A stretch of DNA of 64,000 nucleotides from Candidatus Aminicenantota bacterium (GCA_011773465.1 WVXO01000024.1:1-64000); one strand, 5' to 3'; numbered from the stretch's first letter, positions 39,939-50,162 are shown. The notes: a model not told the origin generated them from the sequence alone. Translations and numbers: made by a program.

Positions 39939-41258
39939 CTAAGCTTTGACAACGTTATTTTTTTTCTTCTTTATAGCGTTTCGAGTGTCAATGATTAGGG
40001 ATGAGTTTTCTGCAATCCATTCAAAGTCATAATCAGAATGCGCAGTAGCAATGATCACAGCATCAAACTCTTTTAACATTTTTTCCGTCAAGGCAACCGA
40101 CTTAAGCTCTAAGCCAGGATAGTCTCTATGTCCATAAGATTGATGCACATAGGGATCATTGTAAGAAACTTTAGCTCCCTTTTTCTGGAGGAGACTTATA
40201 ATCTTGAGTGCAGGAGACTCTCTCTGATCATCGATATCTTTTTTGTAGGCAATCCCAAGAATCAATATCCTGGATCCTCTCGCGGACTTTCCCTTCTTGT
40301 TTAAGGCTTCAATTGTTTTAGTAACAACATAATAGGGCATAAGCGTATTGATCTCCCCTGCTAGCTCGATAAATTTTGTCGGATGATCGACTTCTTTGGC
40401 TTTCCAGGCGAGATAAAAGGGATCAACTGGGATGCAGTGTCCACCGTAGCCAGGGCCAGGCAAAAAAGGCATGAAACCGAACGGCTTAGTGGATGCAGCC
40501 TCGACTACTTCCCAGATGTCTATATCCATGCGGTCAAAAATCATCTTCATCTCATTAACCATCGCTATATTGACAGACCGGAAAATATTTTCCATCAGCT
40601 TGGTAGCTTCCGCAACTCTTGGCGAGGAAACAGGGATCGTTTTAACTACGACCTGGTCATAAAGAACTTTTGCCACTCGTCTGCACCTGGGCGTAACTCC
40701 CCCGACGATTTTAGGTATTTTTTCAGTTGTATAAACCTTGTCTCCTGGATTTTCTCTTTCTGGAGAATAAGCCAGGTAAAAATCTTCTCCCGCTTTTAAT
40801 CCTCCAGCCTCCAACAGAGGAAGCATCTTCTCCTCCGTAGTCCCTGGATATGTGGTGCTTTCCAAAACTACGAGTTGTCCTTTCCTCAGGCTTTTGCAAA
40901 TAATTTCAGTCGTCTTCAGTACATAAGATAGATCAGGATTTTTATGGGTGTCTAAAGGAGTTGGAACACAGATAATAATCACATCCGCTTTAGCGAGATG
41001 TCCAAAATCAGTTGTTGCCTGAAACTTTTTCGTCTTCAGAAAAGTTTTCAGTTCTTCAGCAGTAAAATGTTTTATATAGCTTTTACCCTGATTCAGCATC
41101 TCGACTTTCTTCTCATCTATGTCAAATCCTAAAACTCCAAATCCTTTGCCTAAGAATGTTTTGACAAGAGGAAGCCCCACATAGCCCAGACCGATGATTC
41201 CGATGCGAGCTTCCTTTTTCTCTATTTTACTTTCCAGATGCAATGCTTCCCGGGACAT
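39939..41258 (-). CDS. nucleotide sugar dehydrogenase (UDP-HexNAc dehydrogenase, TviB/WbpA-like)
   Basis: IGLGYVGLPLVKTFLGKGFGVLGFDID; STTYPGTTEE; GPGYGGHCIPVDPFYLAWKAKE. Confidence 0.9.
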   Translation of the reverse strand: MSREALHLESKIEKKEARIGIIGLGYVGLPLVKTFLGKGFGVLGFDIDEKKVEMLNQGKSYIKHFTAEELKTFLKTKKFQATTDFGHLAKADVIIICVPTPLDTHKNPDLSYVLKTTEIICKSLRKGQLVVLESTTYPGTTEEKMLPLLEAGGLKAGEDFYLAYSPERENPGDKVYTTEKIPKIVGGVTPRCRRVAKVLYDQVVVKTIPVSSPRVAEATKLMENIFRSVNIAMVNEMKMIFDRMDIDIWEVVEAASTKPFGFMPFLPGPGYGGHCIPVDPFYLAWKAKEVDHPTKFIELAGEINTLMPYYVVTKTIEALNKKGKSARGSRILILGIAYKKDIDDQRESPALKIISLLQKKGAKVSYNDPYVHQSYGHRDYPGLELKSVALTEKMLKEFDAVIIATAHSDYDFEWIAENSSLIIDTRNAIKKKKNNVVKA

Positions 41259-41261
41259 TCT

Positions 41262-42206
41262 CTATTTCCTTTCCCTGTACCAGCGGATAGTTTCCTCCAG
41301 GCCTTTGCCAAAAGGTACTAGGGCTTCATATTTTAGCAATTTCCTTGCCATTGAGATATCAGCAAACGAATGCCTGACATCTCCTGGACGGGGCTCATCA
41401 TAGGAAGGGCTGATTTCTTCCTTCAATATTTCGTTTAAGTTTGAAGCTAGGGAATTAACTGTGGCTCTCTCACCGCAGGCAATATTGAAAACCTCACCAG
41501 ACACGCCCTTGGCTTTTGAAGCCAGGATGTTGGCCTCCACTACGTTAGATACATAGGTAAAATCACGCGATTGTTCACCATCGCCGAAAATTATGGGGCT
41601 TTTGCCCTTGAGCATCCTGGTAATAAAATTCGGGATCACCGCCGCATACTGGGAAAAAGGATCCTGCCGAGGACCGAAGATATTAAAATACCTAAGACAA
41701 ACTGTATAAAGTCCGAAAATCTGGCTGAAAACGCGACAATATTTTTCTCCGGCAAGCTTGCTTATGGCGTAAGGGGATAGAGGATTTCCTACATTGCTTT
41801 CTTTTTTGGGGAGGTTTGGATCATCTCCGTACACTGAAGAAGATGAGGCAAAAACAAATCCTTTGACTTTTGCCTCTCGGGAAGCAAGGAGAATGTTCAA
41901 AGTCCCCTTAATATTGATTTCAGCTGTCAGAAGCGGATCTTCGATAGAGCGGGGAACAGAAGGTAAAGCTGCCTGATGCAGAACAAAATCTACTCCTTCT
42001 AAAGCGCGGTTGCAGGCATCATAATCCCTGATATCACCTTCGACGAGTTCTATCTTATCCAAGAAAGAGGAGATGTTTTCTCTTTTTCCTGTTAAAAAAT
42101 TATCAATAATCCTGACTTGATATCCCCTCTTGACTAGTTCCTCGGCAATATTTGAACCGATAAAACCAGCCCCGCCCGTAACTAAGTATTTATCCATTCT
42201 TAACAA
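41262..42206 (-). CDS. NAD-dependent epimerase/dehydratase (UDP-GlcNAc 4-epimerase, WbpP/TviC-like)
   Basis: YLVTGGAGFIGSNIAEELVKRGYQVRIIDN; ASSSSVYGDDPNLPKKE; SPYAISKLAGEKYC. Confidence 0.9.
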   Translation of the reverse strand: MLRMDKYLVTGGAGFIGSNIAEELVKRGYQVRIIDNFLTGKRENISSFLDKIELVEGDIRDYDACNRALEGVDFVLHQAALPSVPRSIEDPLLTAEINIKGTLNILLASREAKVKGFVFASSSSVYGDDPNLPKKESNVGNPLSPYAISKLAGEKYCRVFSQIFGLYTVCLRYFNIFGPRQDPFSQYAAVIPNFITRMLKGKSPIIFGDGEQSRDFTYVSNVVEANILASKAKGVSGEVFNIACGERATVNSLASNLNEILKEEISPSYDEPRPGDVRHSFADISMARKLLKYEALVPFGKGLEETIRWYRERK

Positions 42207-42225
42207 CTAATAGTCATATTAAAAG

Positions 42226-42301
42226 GTGGGCTTGATGAATCAAGCCCCTACAACTTCTTCTTATCCTTATAAATGTGGGCTTGATGAATCAAGCCCCTAC
42301 G
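42226..42301 (+). repeat. two GTAG-palindrome elements (42226-42252, 42275-42301), forward
   Basis: gtgggcttgatgaatcaagcccctac(a/g) twice. Confidence 0.9.
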
Positions 42302-42306
42302 AAAAT

Positions 42307-42837
42307 TTATTCTAAATATCCTAAGTCATTCAGTTTCTGGATAACCTTTTCGGCACTCTCTTCTAGAGTTTCCTTATCGGTCTCCAGAATAATTTCCGGA
42401 TTCAAGGGTTCCTCATAAGGATCGGAGACGCCAGTGAACTCTTTTATTTCTCCGTTGATGGCCTTCTTGTACATTCCTCTTACATCACGCTCGATGCAAA
42501 CTTCCAGAGGACACTTGACATAAACTTCTATGAATTTTCCGATCTCTTTCCGGGATTCGGCCCTTATCTTACGATAGGGAGAAATAAAAGAAGTGAGCAC
42601 TGCTACACCATTCCTTGTCAAGAGCTTGGCCACAAAAGTCACCCGTCGAATGTTTTCATCCCTATCTTCTTTTGAAAATCCCAGGTCTCGAGTCAGACTC
42701 TTGCGGACTATATCGCCGTCCAACCTCTCAACCTTTAGGCCTTTCACTTTTAATATTTCTGCTACTCGATCTGCCACCGCAGATTTGCCTGAAGAAGGTA
42801 ATCCTGTAAACCATAAAGTGAAGCCCTTTTGTTCCAT
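42307..42837 (-). CDS. cysC: adenylyl-sulfate (APS) kinase
   Basis: TLWFTGLPSSGKSAVADRVAEIL; LDGDIVRKSLTRDLGFSKEDRDENIRRV. Confidence 0.95.
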   Translation of the reverse strand: MEQKGFTLWFTGLPSSGKSAVADRVAEILKVKGLKVERLDGDIVRKSLTRDLGFSKEDRDENIRRVTFVAKLLTRNGVAVLTSFISPYRKIRAESRKEIGKFIEVYVKCPLEVCIERDVRGMYKKAINGEIKEFTGVSDPYEEPLNPEIILETDKETLEESAEKVIQKLNDLGYLE

Positions 42838-42841
42838 CTTA

Positions 42842-43405
42842 TTACCTCACTCTCCTCTGTCTGTACAATTTCTCATCGACTGCCTCTATCATTCTCTCTA
42901 AATCCAGGCTTTTCTCTCCAAAGAAACGATGTATTTCCTCCAGATGCTTTTTAGGGCTGAAAAGAATCTCGTTGTAATCTACGAATAAAACCTGCATGTC
43001 CTCTCTTTCTTTGATATCCGCCTTTGCCTTGTTGTTCAACTTGATGAAGGCCTTCTTTGTGTCATCCCTTTCCTCATCCTTGGCCCTCATCATTTCCTCC
43101 ATCGAGTCCATTATTTCTTCTATGTTCCTATCCACATAGATTAATTTGTAGTTACCAGGAGGAAGGTATTGAAGGCCGTAGGCTATGACCTTTAAAACTC
43201 TATCCTCAAAATTGAACACATAATCAGGATCGTCCTTAAGTTTATCTATGATACTCTCGACCTCTAGGTACCCCTTTGGATTGCTTCGATCAGGTTTCCT
43301 TTTTCCATCTGAAGCGACGGGCATGCCCCCAGCGTCCAGAATTTGCATTAACATCGAAGTGCCTGATCGCGGCAGGCCTGAGACTATGTAAATCGGTTTC
43401 ATCAT
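42842..43405 (-). CDS. short sulfotransferase-like P-loop protein
   Basis: IYIVSGLPRSGTSMLMQILDAGG (5'-PSB-like loop); KLIYVDRNIEEIMDSM; lies between sat and cysC. Confidence 0.72.
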   Translation of the reverse strand: MMKPIYIVSGLPRSGTSMLMQILDAGGMPVASDGKRKPDRSNPKGYLEVESIIDKLKDDPDYVFNFEDRVLKVIAYGLQYLPPGNYKLIYVDRNIEEIMDSMEEMMRAKDEERDDTKKAFIKLNNKAKADIKEREDMQVLFVDYNEILFSPKKHLEEIHRFFGEKSLDLERMIEAVDEKLYRQRRVR

Positions 43406-43407
43406 TT

Positions 43408-44556
43408 TTACTCCACAAATGGATTGTCGTACCCGAGGATAATCTTGGCCACTTCCGGCCGCATCAGTTCCGGCGGAGGAGTCTTTCCCTGAATCAGCAT
43501 TTCCCTAATCTTAGTCCCGCTGAAATTGATATGGTCTGAAGGCTGATGCGGGCATATTTTCTCGTTGACCACAGAATTGCACTTCTTGCAAAAATAAAAG
43601 GACTTAAAGAATAAAGGGACGATTCCCAGATCAGGAAATTCTTCGAAAATATCCTGAGCAGCATAAGGTGAATAGTAATTGCCGACACCTGCATGATCGC
43701 GGCCTATGATAATGTGGGTGCAGCCAAAATTCTTTCGGATTATAGCATGAAAGATAGCCTCCCTCGGGCCAGCATACCTCATCTCCATTTGGAGAATAGC
43801 CACCACTGCGCGCTCCTTCAGATAATAATACTTGATGAGCTCGTCATAAGAAGCAAGAATCACCTCGTCCTTGAAATCCCCCTTTTTCTTGCGACCAATG
43901 ACCGGATTAACGAAGATCCCATCGGTGAAAGTCAGGGCTGTCTTCTGGACATACTCATGTCCGATATGGGGAGTATTCCTTGTTTGAAAACCCACAACTG
44001 TCCTCCAGCCCTTCTCCTTAAAAAGAACCCTTGTCTCGATAGGCTTGAGTTTATATTTATAAAAAGGAGTCGGAGATTCCTGGATTAAATCGATTTTCCC
44101 CGCGAGCAGGACATCTTTCATGCTTTTGACCTTGGCCACACCAGGATGAGCCGTGTCTTTTGTCTGGAAGACCTTCTCTGCCATCTCCTCTCTGTCGTAT
44201 TCATATTTCTCTTCAAGCTGGAGGAGAGCTATTGGGTCGTTATTCTCATTACGAAGGATAACTTCCTGCCCGATCTTCAGTTTTTTTGCCTCCTCCTTTT
44301 CAGCATCAAGGACAATAGGAATGGGCCAGGGAAGGTCGTTGGAAAGTCTCATGTTGTTCAAGACATTCCGGTACTCCACTTCCCCCATAAAGCCTTGGAG
44401 AGGACTGAAAATACCGGAGGCTATGTTTTCCACGTCGCTTACCAACTCAAAATTCAATTTAAGGTAGGGTAAGACCTTGGCTTTTTCCAGAGCTTTCTCT
44501 TTTTCCTCTCCGTGAAGAACTCGCTCCACGAGTTTTCTGCCATGGGGCTGTATCAT
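43408..44556 (-). CDS. sat: sulfate adenylyltransferase
   Basis: VVGFQTRNTPHIGHEYVQKTAL; GPREAIFHAIIRKNFGCTHIIIGRDHAGVGNYY. Confidence 0.96.
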   Translation of the reverse strand: MIQPHGRKLVERVLHGEEKEKALEKAKVLPYLKLNFELVSDVENIASGIFSPLQGFMGEVEYRNVLNNMRLSNDLPWPIPIVLDAEKEEAKKLKIGQEVILRNENNDPIALLQLEEKYEYDREEMAEKVFQTKDTAHPGVAKVKSMKDVLLAGKIDLIQESPTPFYKYKLKPIETRVLFKEKGWRTVVGFQTRNTPHIGHEYVQKTALTFTDGIFVNPVIGRKKKGDFKDEVILASYDELIKYYYLKERAVVAILQMEMRYAGPREAIFHAIIRKNFGCTHIIIGRDHAGVGNYYSPYAAQDIFEEFPDLGIVPLFFKSFYFCKKCNSVVNEKICPHQPSDHINFSGTKIREMLIQGKTPPPELMRPEVAKIILGYDNPFVE

Positions 44557-44615
44557 CTTTCTCTCCTAAGCTGAGGCAAGCGGCAAGCTGTTTTCCAAGT
44601 TACATGATTATGTAT

Positions 44616-44676
44616 CGTTGCGAGTGACCGAAAGGAGCGTGGCAATCCGGAGTTGCGAGCGTAGCATGGCAATCTC
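44616..44676. repeat. two copies of TTGCGAG..AGCRTGGCAATC dispersed-repeat motif
   Basis: cgttgcgagtgaccgaaaggagcgtggcaatc and agttgcgagcgtagcatggcaatctc. Confidence 0.65.
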
Positions 44677-44685
44677 ATAATAAAA

Positions 44686-44901
44686 TCAGTCAATATAACC
44701 CAGCGCTTTCAACCTTTTCTTTACTTTTTCTTCGTCCTCTTTAGTCAAGCCTTCCTGTGTCGCCTCCTCTTTCGAAAGGCTCTCTCTCAATACTTTAGCA
44801 ACATAGTTCGAGACAGAAGTGATTTCTGAACCCTTTATTTTTTCCTTTATTTTCTTATACAAGGACGTGGGAATAGAAACATCTGTAAATTCTTTCTCCA
44901 T
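44686..44901 (-). CDS. small RHH-like putative DNA-binding protein
   Basis: 71 aa: DVSIPTSLYKKIKEKIKGSEITSVSNYVAKVLRESL. Confidence 0.6.
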   Translation of the reverse strand: MEKEFTDVSIPTSLYKKIKEKIKGSEITSVSNYVAKVLRESLSKEEATQEGLTKEDEEKVKKRLKALGYID

Positions 44902-45021
44902 CTTTTTTCTCCCTTCAAAACAAAAAGCAGAAGCCTTTTTTGAAACGGGCTTTTGCTATTATCCTTTTTGATTTAAATAAGATATATACAACACCTCACC
45001 CATTTTTTCAAGTGGGCTAGT

Positions 45022-45142
45022 GGGGTCAGACTCGCAAAACTTGAATTATTTAAATTAAGAGAACTTTCTAAAGAATAATTCAAGTTTTGTAGTCTAACCC
45101 CAAGTTTACTAAAGAATAACGCAAGTTTTGCAAGTCTGACCC
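45022..45142. repeat. three-armed imperfect inverted repeat (GGGGTCAGACT..AAAACTTGAATTATT)
   Basis: Left arm 45022-45050; inverted arms 45074-45101 and 45115-45142. Confidence 0.75.
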
Positions 45143-45228
45143 TAACTTGATCAACTTGACAAATTCCCTCGTTTAATGTTTAAATCTATTAAAAATGGAA
45201 GAAGGTCCCTCCCTTACTACCTAATAAT

Positions 45229-46182
45229 ATGGAAAAAATCGAACACCCCTACTTTAGGAAGAATTCTTTTTCAGGAGTTCTGGACAGGAATTTGAAAAAA
45301 CTCGAAAAAAGGCTCGGAATCTCTCTTTCTGTCAGGGGAGACAGCCTTTTGATAGACGGAGACCAAGAAAAAGTCAAATTTGCCAAACATTTCTTCAACA
45401 AAATGAAAGAACTAGAGGAAAAAGGCTGCGCTCTTAAAGAAGAAGATTTTCACATCGTGCTTGATCTTCTCGAAGAGGGCAGCGACGATCGTCTGGAAGA
45501 CTTTTTCCCAGCAGAGCCTTTGAGCCTGTCCCGAAAATCCGTCACTCCCAAAAGCCTCAACCAACAAGAATACATTAAAGCAATTAAAGATCATGATTTA
45601 GTCTTTGGGATAGGACCTGCAGGGACTGGAAAGACTTACCTGGCTATGGCCATGGCTCTTTCTTTCCTCCAGAATAAAACTGTCAATCGCATCATTCTCA
45701 CCCGGCCTGCCGTTGAAGCAGGCGAAAAATTGGGTTTCCTTCCTGGGGATATGTACCAAAAAATAAATCCCTACCTCCGCCCCCTCTATGACGCTCTGTT
45801 TGACCTGGTTGAGTCAGAGCAGGCTAACAGATTGATTGAGAAAGGTATCATAGAGATTGCTCCTTTAGCATACATGAGAGGCAGAACTCTAAACAGTTCC
45901 TTCATCATTCTTGATGAAGCCCAAAACACCACAAAAGAACAGATGAAGATGATCTTAACTCGCGCTGGCTTTGACTCGAAGATGGTTGTTACAGCCGACA
46001 TCACCCAGATAGACCTGCCTCAGCCCCGAAAATCCGGCGTCTTGCATGCAATGCAAATTTTATCTTCCATAAACGGGATAGCTACGGTCCATTTTAACGA
46101 AAGAGATGTTTTCAGGCACCCGTTGGTTCAAAAAATCATCAAAGCTTACCAAAAAGCTGAGGCCAAATCTCGCAAAAAGTAA
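45229..46182 (+). CDS. PhoH family ATPase
   Basis: GIGPAGTGKTYLAMAMAL; RPAVEAGEKLGFLPGDMYQKI; FIILDEAQNTTKEQMKMILTRAG. Confidence 0.94.
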   Translation: MEKIEHPYFRKNSFSGVLDRNLKKLEKRLGISLSVRGDSLLIDGDQEKVKFAKHFFNKMKELEEKGCALKEEDFHIVLDLLEEGSDDRLEDFFPAEPLSLSRKSVTPKSLNQQEYIKAIKDHDLVFGIGPAGTGKTYLAMAMALSFLQNKTVNRIILTRPAVEAGEKLGFLPGDMYQKINPYLRPLYDALFDLVESEQANRLIEKGIIEIAPLAYMRGRTLNSSFIILDEAQNTTKEQMKMILTRAGFDSKMVVTADITQIDLPQPRKSGVLHAMQILSSINGIATVHFNERDVFRHPLVQKIIKAYQKAEAKSRKK

Positions 46183-46188
46183 AAGCAA

Positions 46189-48555
46189 ATGAATCCCATT
46201 TCGTTTAAAAACCTTAAATTCTTTAAGAAGTCTGAACCCCAAACACCAAAACAAAAAAACAGCTCTTCTCCCTCTACGACAGATATAAAGCTAAGCTTTT
46301 GGAAAAAACTGGCTCAGAGTCCTATTGTTATACTTTTCATTTTTGTGGTGATTCTCGCTGTCTTTATCTCTTATGTTCCTTCAAGGTCCCTCCCGCTCCC
46401 CATAGAAGGCGAGATCGCACGCTCAGATATCATTGCCCCGGCTAATTTAAACATCGAAGATAAAGAAACAACTGAAAAGAGGAGAAAGGAAGCAGCCGAT
46501 GCAATCCTGCCAGTTTACCTCCTGAATGCGAATGTCTTCTCGGACACAGAAGAGAATATCCGGGAATTTTTTAATTATGGACGAGAATGGCTCAAGGAAC
46601 CCGTTACAGTTGAAAGGAGAGATGATTTCCAAAAAAACATTCAAAAAAAATACGATTTTGAAATTTCTTCCAAAAACTTGAGGCTTCTGATAAAAACCAA
46701 ATTTGCAGCAGTTACTGAGGAGAGTCTCATCAGCCTCCTCGGAAAAATCTCTGCACGAGGCATCATCCTCTCTAAGAATCTTTTCATCCACGGAGAGCAG
46801 AAGCGAGGCTTCAATCTTTTAATGGGCCCGGATACTGAAAGAGTTTTTAGAGTTGAGGAGATAATTGATACAAAAGAAGCAAAAGAAATATTGGCCGAGG
46901 AAATAGATCAATTGGACCTTCATAGAAACGAGAAAGCCCTGCTAAAAGATCTTGCCAACTTCGTCCTTTTGGCGAATATCAACTACAACAAAACAGAAAC
47001 AGAAGCACGAAAAGAGCAGGCCCGCCGAAGTGTAAGAGCTATTTTTTACACTATAAAAAAAGGCAAGGTGATCATCCGCAAAGGGGATGAGGTCGATAGA
47101 GAAGCTTTAGAGCAAATCAATATGATTAACCAAAACTTACAGGCCAAACCTGGCTGGCTAAGCAACTTCTCGGGCACATTTCTTCTTTATACTCTTCTTT
47201 TCCTCGCCCTTTGGTATTATTTAAACTCTATCACGAAATTCAGACGAGCTTTGAAAATTTTCATCATGATGGGTGCAACCCTCATCATCAGTGTTCTTCT
47301 TTATAAACTCTCAATCTTCTTAGCCAACATTTTCAGCGCAAGCACCAATATTTTCCTGTTCAGGCATACCCAGAGCTACTGGTATGCCTTTCTCTTCCAG
47401 TTCGGAGTTCTTCTTTTTGCTTTTCTTGCAGGCAATCAACTCGCCATGATTTACACAATCCTCAATAGCTTGTTGGTAGGCTATCTCTTCAAAGAGAATT
47501 TTTATCTGATGATCTTTAGCCTTATAGGAGGCTTAGTAGCGATTTACGGAATAAAATACTTTGGAAGACAGAAAAGAACATCTGCCTTTCGGGCAGGGAT
47601 CTTTTTAGTTGCCCCCACCAATATTATCGTTATTCTCATTATCCATCTTATAAGAGAAATAATGGGCCCTGTTGATGTGCTGGTAAGCGAACTTTTCATG
47701 GGTATTTTAGGAGGGATATTATCCGGTTCCTTAGCTTTTCTTCTTCTTCAGGTCTTTGAAAACGTGTTTGACTTCTTAACTCAAACTAAGCTCCTGGAGC
47801 TTATGAACACGGACCTCCCGATCTTCAGGCAGATGGCTACGGAAGCTCCTGGAACCTATCAGCATTCTCTGACTGTCGCTTCTTTGGCTGAAAGAGCCGC
47901 CGAAGAAATTAAACTAGATCCCATGCTGGTCAAGGCCAGTGCTCTATACCACGATATAGGCAAAATCAGAAGGCCTGAATACTTTATCGAGAACAGAATC
48001 GCAAATCCTGATATGCATAGAGACCTCAAGCCGAGTATGAGCACTCTTGTCATTATTAACCATGTCAAGGAAGGAGTGGAGCTCGCAAAAAAATTAAAAC
48101 TTCCAGAAAAAATAATTGAAATAATCGCCCAACATCACGGAAGATCACTGATGAGATTTTTCTTTCAGAAGGCAAAAGAAAAATATGATCCAGAAATGCA
48201 TAAAATAGGTGAAGAAAGCTACAGATACGCAGGGCCTATACCTAAAAGCAAAGAAGCTGCCTTGATTATGCTCTCCGACTCCGTCGAGGCAGCCGCTCGA
48301 AGTTTGAAAACACCGTCGCTTCCAAGCCTGAGAAAAGTGATTACAGATATCTTTAATAATTATATACAGGATGGGCAGCTCGATGACTGTTATTTTTCCT
48401 TCAAAGAGCTTCAGACAGTGGCCTCGACTTTTCTCTCCACTCTTTACTCAATCTATCATCCACGAGTCGAATACCCTGGCTTTGACTTTGAAATGAAAAA
48501 AAAGACCGAAAAAAACAAAAAACCTGATGATAGAAATTATAAATCAACAGCATAG
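46189..48555 (+). CDS. 7TM receptor with HD hydrolase domain (PgpH-like)
   Basis: 7TM region; APGTYQHSLTVASLAERAAEEI; ALYHDIGKIRRPEYFIENR. Confidence 0.93.
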   Translation: MNPISFKNLKFFKKSEPQTPKQKNSSSPSTTDIKLSFWKKLAQSPIVILFIFVVILAVFISYVPSRSLPLPIEGEIARSDIIAPANLNIEDKETTEKRRKEAADAILPVYLLNANVFSDTEENIREFFNYGREWLKEPVTVERRDDFQKNIQKKYDFEISSKNLRLLIKTKFAAVTEESLISLLGKISARGIILSKNLFIHGEQKRGFNLLMGPDTERVFRVEEIIDTKEAKEILAEEIDQLDLHRNEKALLKDLANFVLLANINYNKTETEARKEQARRSVRAIFYTIKKGKVIIRKGDEVDREALEQINMINQNLQAKPGWLSNFSGTFLLYTLLFLALWYYLNSITKFRRALKIFIMMGATLIISVLLYKLSIFLANIFSASTNIFLFRHTQSYWYAFLFQFGVLLFAFLAGNQLAMIYTILNSLLVGYLFKENFYLMIFSLIGGLVAIYGIKYFGRQKRTSAFRAGIFLVAPTNIIVILIIHLIREIMGPVDVLVSELFMGILGGILSGSLAFLLLQVFENVFDFLTQTKLLELMNTDLPIFRQMATEAPGTYQHSLTVASLAERAAEEIKLDPMLVKASALYHDIGKIRRPEYFIENRIANPDMHRDLKPSMSTLVIINHVKEGVELAKKLKLPEKIIEIIAQHHGRSLMRFFFQKAKEKYDPEMHKIGEESYRYAGPIPKSKEAALIMLSDSVEAAARSLKTPSLPSLRKVITDIFNNYIQDGQLDDCYFSFKELQTVASTFLSTLYSIYHPRVEYPGFDFEMKKKTEKNKKPDDRNYKSTA

Positions 48556-48940
48556 ATACTGGATAAGTCTAAAGAAATTTAAGGATTTGCTTAATAAATT
48601 AGTAGAACACCATAAATTGAAAGACCCAGAGGTGACTCTGGTCTTTGTAGATACAAAAACAATAAAAAGACTAAATAACAAGTTCCTGAAAAGAAACACA
48701 CCGACTGATGTTCTAAGCTTTCCTCTTGGGGAAAAAAGTCCTGACGGAAAATTCTATCTTGGTGACATTGTCATATCTGTTCCCCAGGCTTTCAAGCAAT
48801 GTTTCTCGCAAAAACACGGCCTGGAAAGAGAGCTGGAGCTTTTGACCATCCATGGTTTTCTTCATCTTATCGGATTTGATCACTCTGAGGGATTTGAAGA
48901 AGAGGAAAAGAAAGTCCACAGGCTTGTATTAGAAGGATAA
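48527..48940 (+). CDS. ybeY: endoribonuclease YbeY
   Basis: NTPTDVLSFPLGE; LTIHGFLHLIGFDHSE. Confidence 0.93.
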   Translation: MIEIINQQHRYWISLKKFKDLLNKLVEHHKLKDPEVTLVFVDTKTIKRLNNKFLKRNTPTDVLSFPLGEKSPDGKFYLGDIVISVPQAFKQCFSQKHGLERELELLTIHGFLHLIGFDHSEGFEEEEKKVHRLVLEG

Positions 48941-48941
48941 A

Positions 48942-50162
48942 ATGGAAATAGAATCTTTAGAATGGGCGGGCTTCTTTTTTAGTTTTTTGGCTGCGTTTCT
49001 CTTTTCTCTCTTTCATATGTCCTTAGGTTCTTTTTCCAAAATTTCTCTCAGCCGATTCCTTGAAGACGAAGAAAAACAGTACCGCCTCAAAATTCTCGAG
49101 ATCTATGATGAGATCAAAATCGCAGTCGAGTTTATGAGAATTCTTTTCATCATCGCTTTTCTGATTTACCTATATGTGATTTTCCCTCGTTTAATGTTCT
49201 GGCCGCTTTGGCTGTTTCTAATTTCTCTGGCTATTTACTTCATTTTCTTTGATCTTATTCCCCGTCTCCTTAACTCTCTAAGCAGAAAGAAAATCCTCGG
49301 CTTTTTCCTCCCATCCTATAGACTTGCCTATTTTATTGCCTCTCCGCTTTTGCTCATAAAAAAAATAAAGCCTTCAGATGAGGAGAAGGATGAAATACGT
49401 GAGACTTCGGATGAAGAGATTCAGGCATTTATAGATGAAGCCAAAGAGGAAGGTATCATCGAAAAAGAAGAAGGCGTGCTGCTGAGAAGTGTAGTTGAAT
49501 TTGGCGACATAGTCGTCAGGGAAATCATGACCCCAAGGGTGGATATTGCCTGCATACCTAAAGATTCAACCATACATAAGCTCAGAGACCTGGTTATACA
49601 GGTAAAGCATTCTCGCATCCCTGTCTACAAGGATAAGATAGATAATATTGAAGGAATTGTGATTGCCAAAGACCTGCTCGAGTATGCAGATGACAAACTC
49701 AAGAACTATCCCATCGAACCGCTCATAAGGCCGGTTTATTTTGTTCCAGAATCCATGAAGGTGGCAGAGCTCTTGAAAGAATTCCAAAGAAGAAAACAAA
49801 AATTGGCCGTAGTCGTTGACGAGCACGGAGGTGTATCAGGTCTTGTCACCATGGAAGATCTTGTCGAAGAAATTGTCGGAGAAATCAGGGACGAATACGA
49901 TATGGATCAAGCTCGGATTGTAGAAAAAGGACCTTTCGATTATGTTGTCTCAGGTGATGCCGAAGTCGAAGAAATCGAGGAGCTGTTTGATTTAGAATTT
50001 GCCGAAGAGGATTATCTTACAGCTGGAGGATTGATTACACATCATCTGGGAAGACTGCCAGAGAAGGGTGAACAACTACAGATAAAGGGATTGTCCCTGG
50101 AAGTTCTCGAAGTGGACCAGAAAAGGATAAAAAAGCTGAGAATAAAAAAGCAACCCAATTAA
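48942..50162 (+). CDS. hemolysin/CorC-like CBS-domain protein
   Basis: VREIMTPRVDIACIPKDST; VVVDEHGGVSGLVTMEDLVEEIVGEIRDEYD; CorC_HlyC C-terminus. Confidence 0.92.
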   Translation: MEIESLEWAGFFFSFLAAFLFSLFHMSLGSFSKISLSRFLEDEEKQYRLKILEIYDEIKIAVEFMRILFIIAFLIYLYVIFPRLMFWPLWLFLISLAIYFIFFDLIPRLLNSLSRKKILGFFLPSYRLAYFIASPLLLIKKIKPSDEEKDEIRETSDEEIQAFIDEAKEEGIIEKEEGVLLRSVVEFGDIVVREIMTPRVDIACIPKDSTIHKLRDLVIQVKHSRIPVYKDKIDNIEGIVIAKDLLEYADDKLKNYPIEPLIRPVYFVPESMKVAELLKEFQRRKQKLAVVVDEHGGVSGLVTMEDLVEEIVGEIRDEYDMDQARIVEKGPFDYVVSGDAEVEEIEELFDLEFAEEDYLTAGGLITHHLGRLPEKGEQLQIKGLSLEVLEVDQKRIKKLRIKKQPN

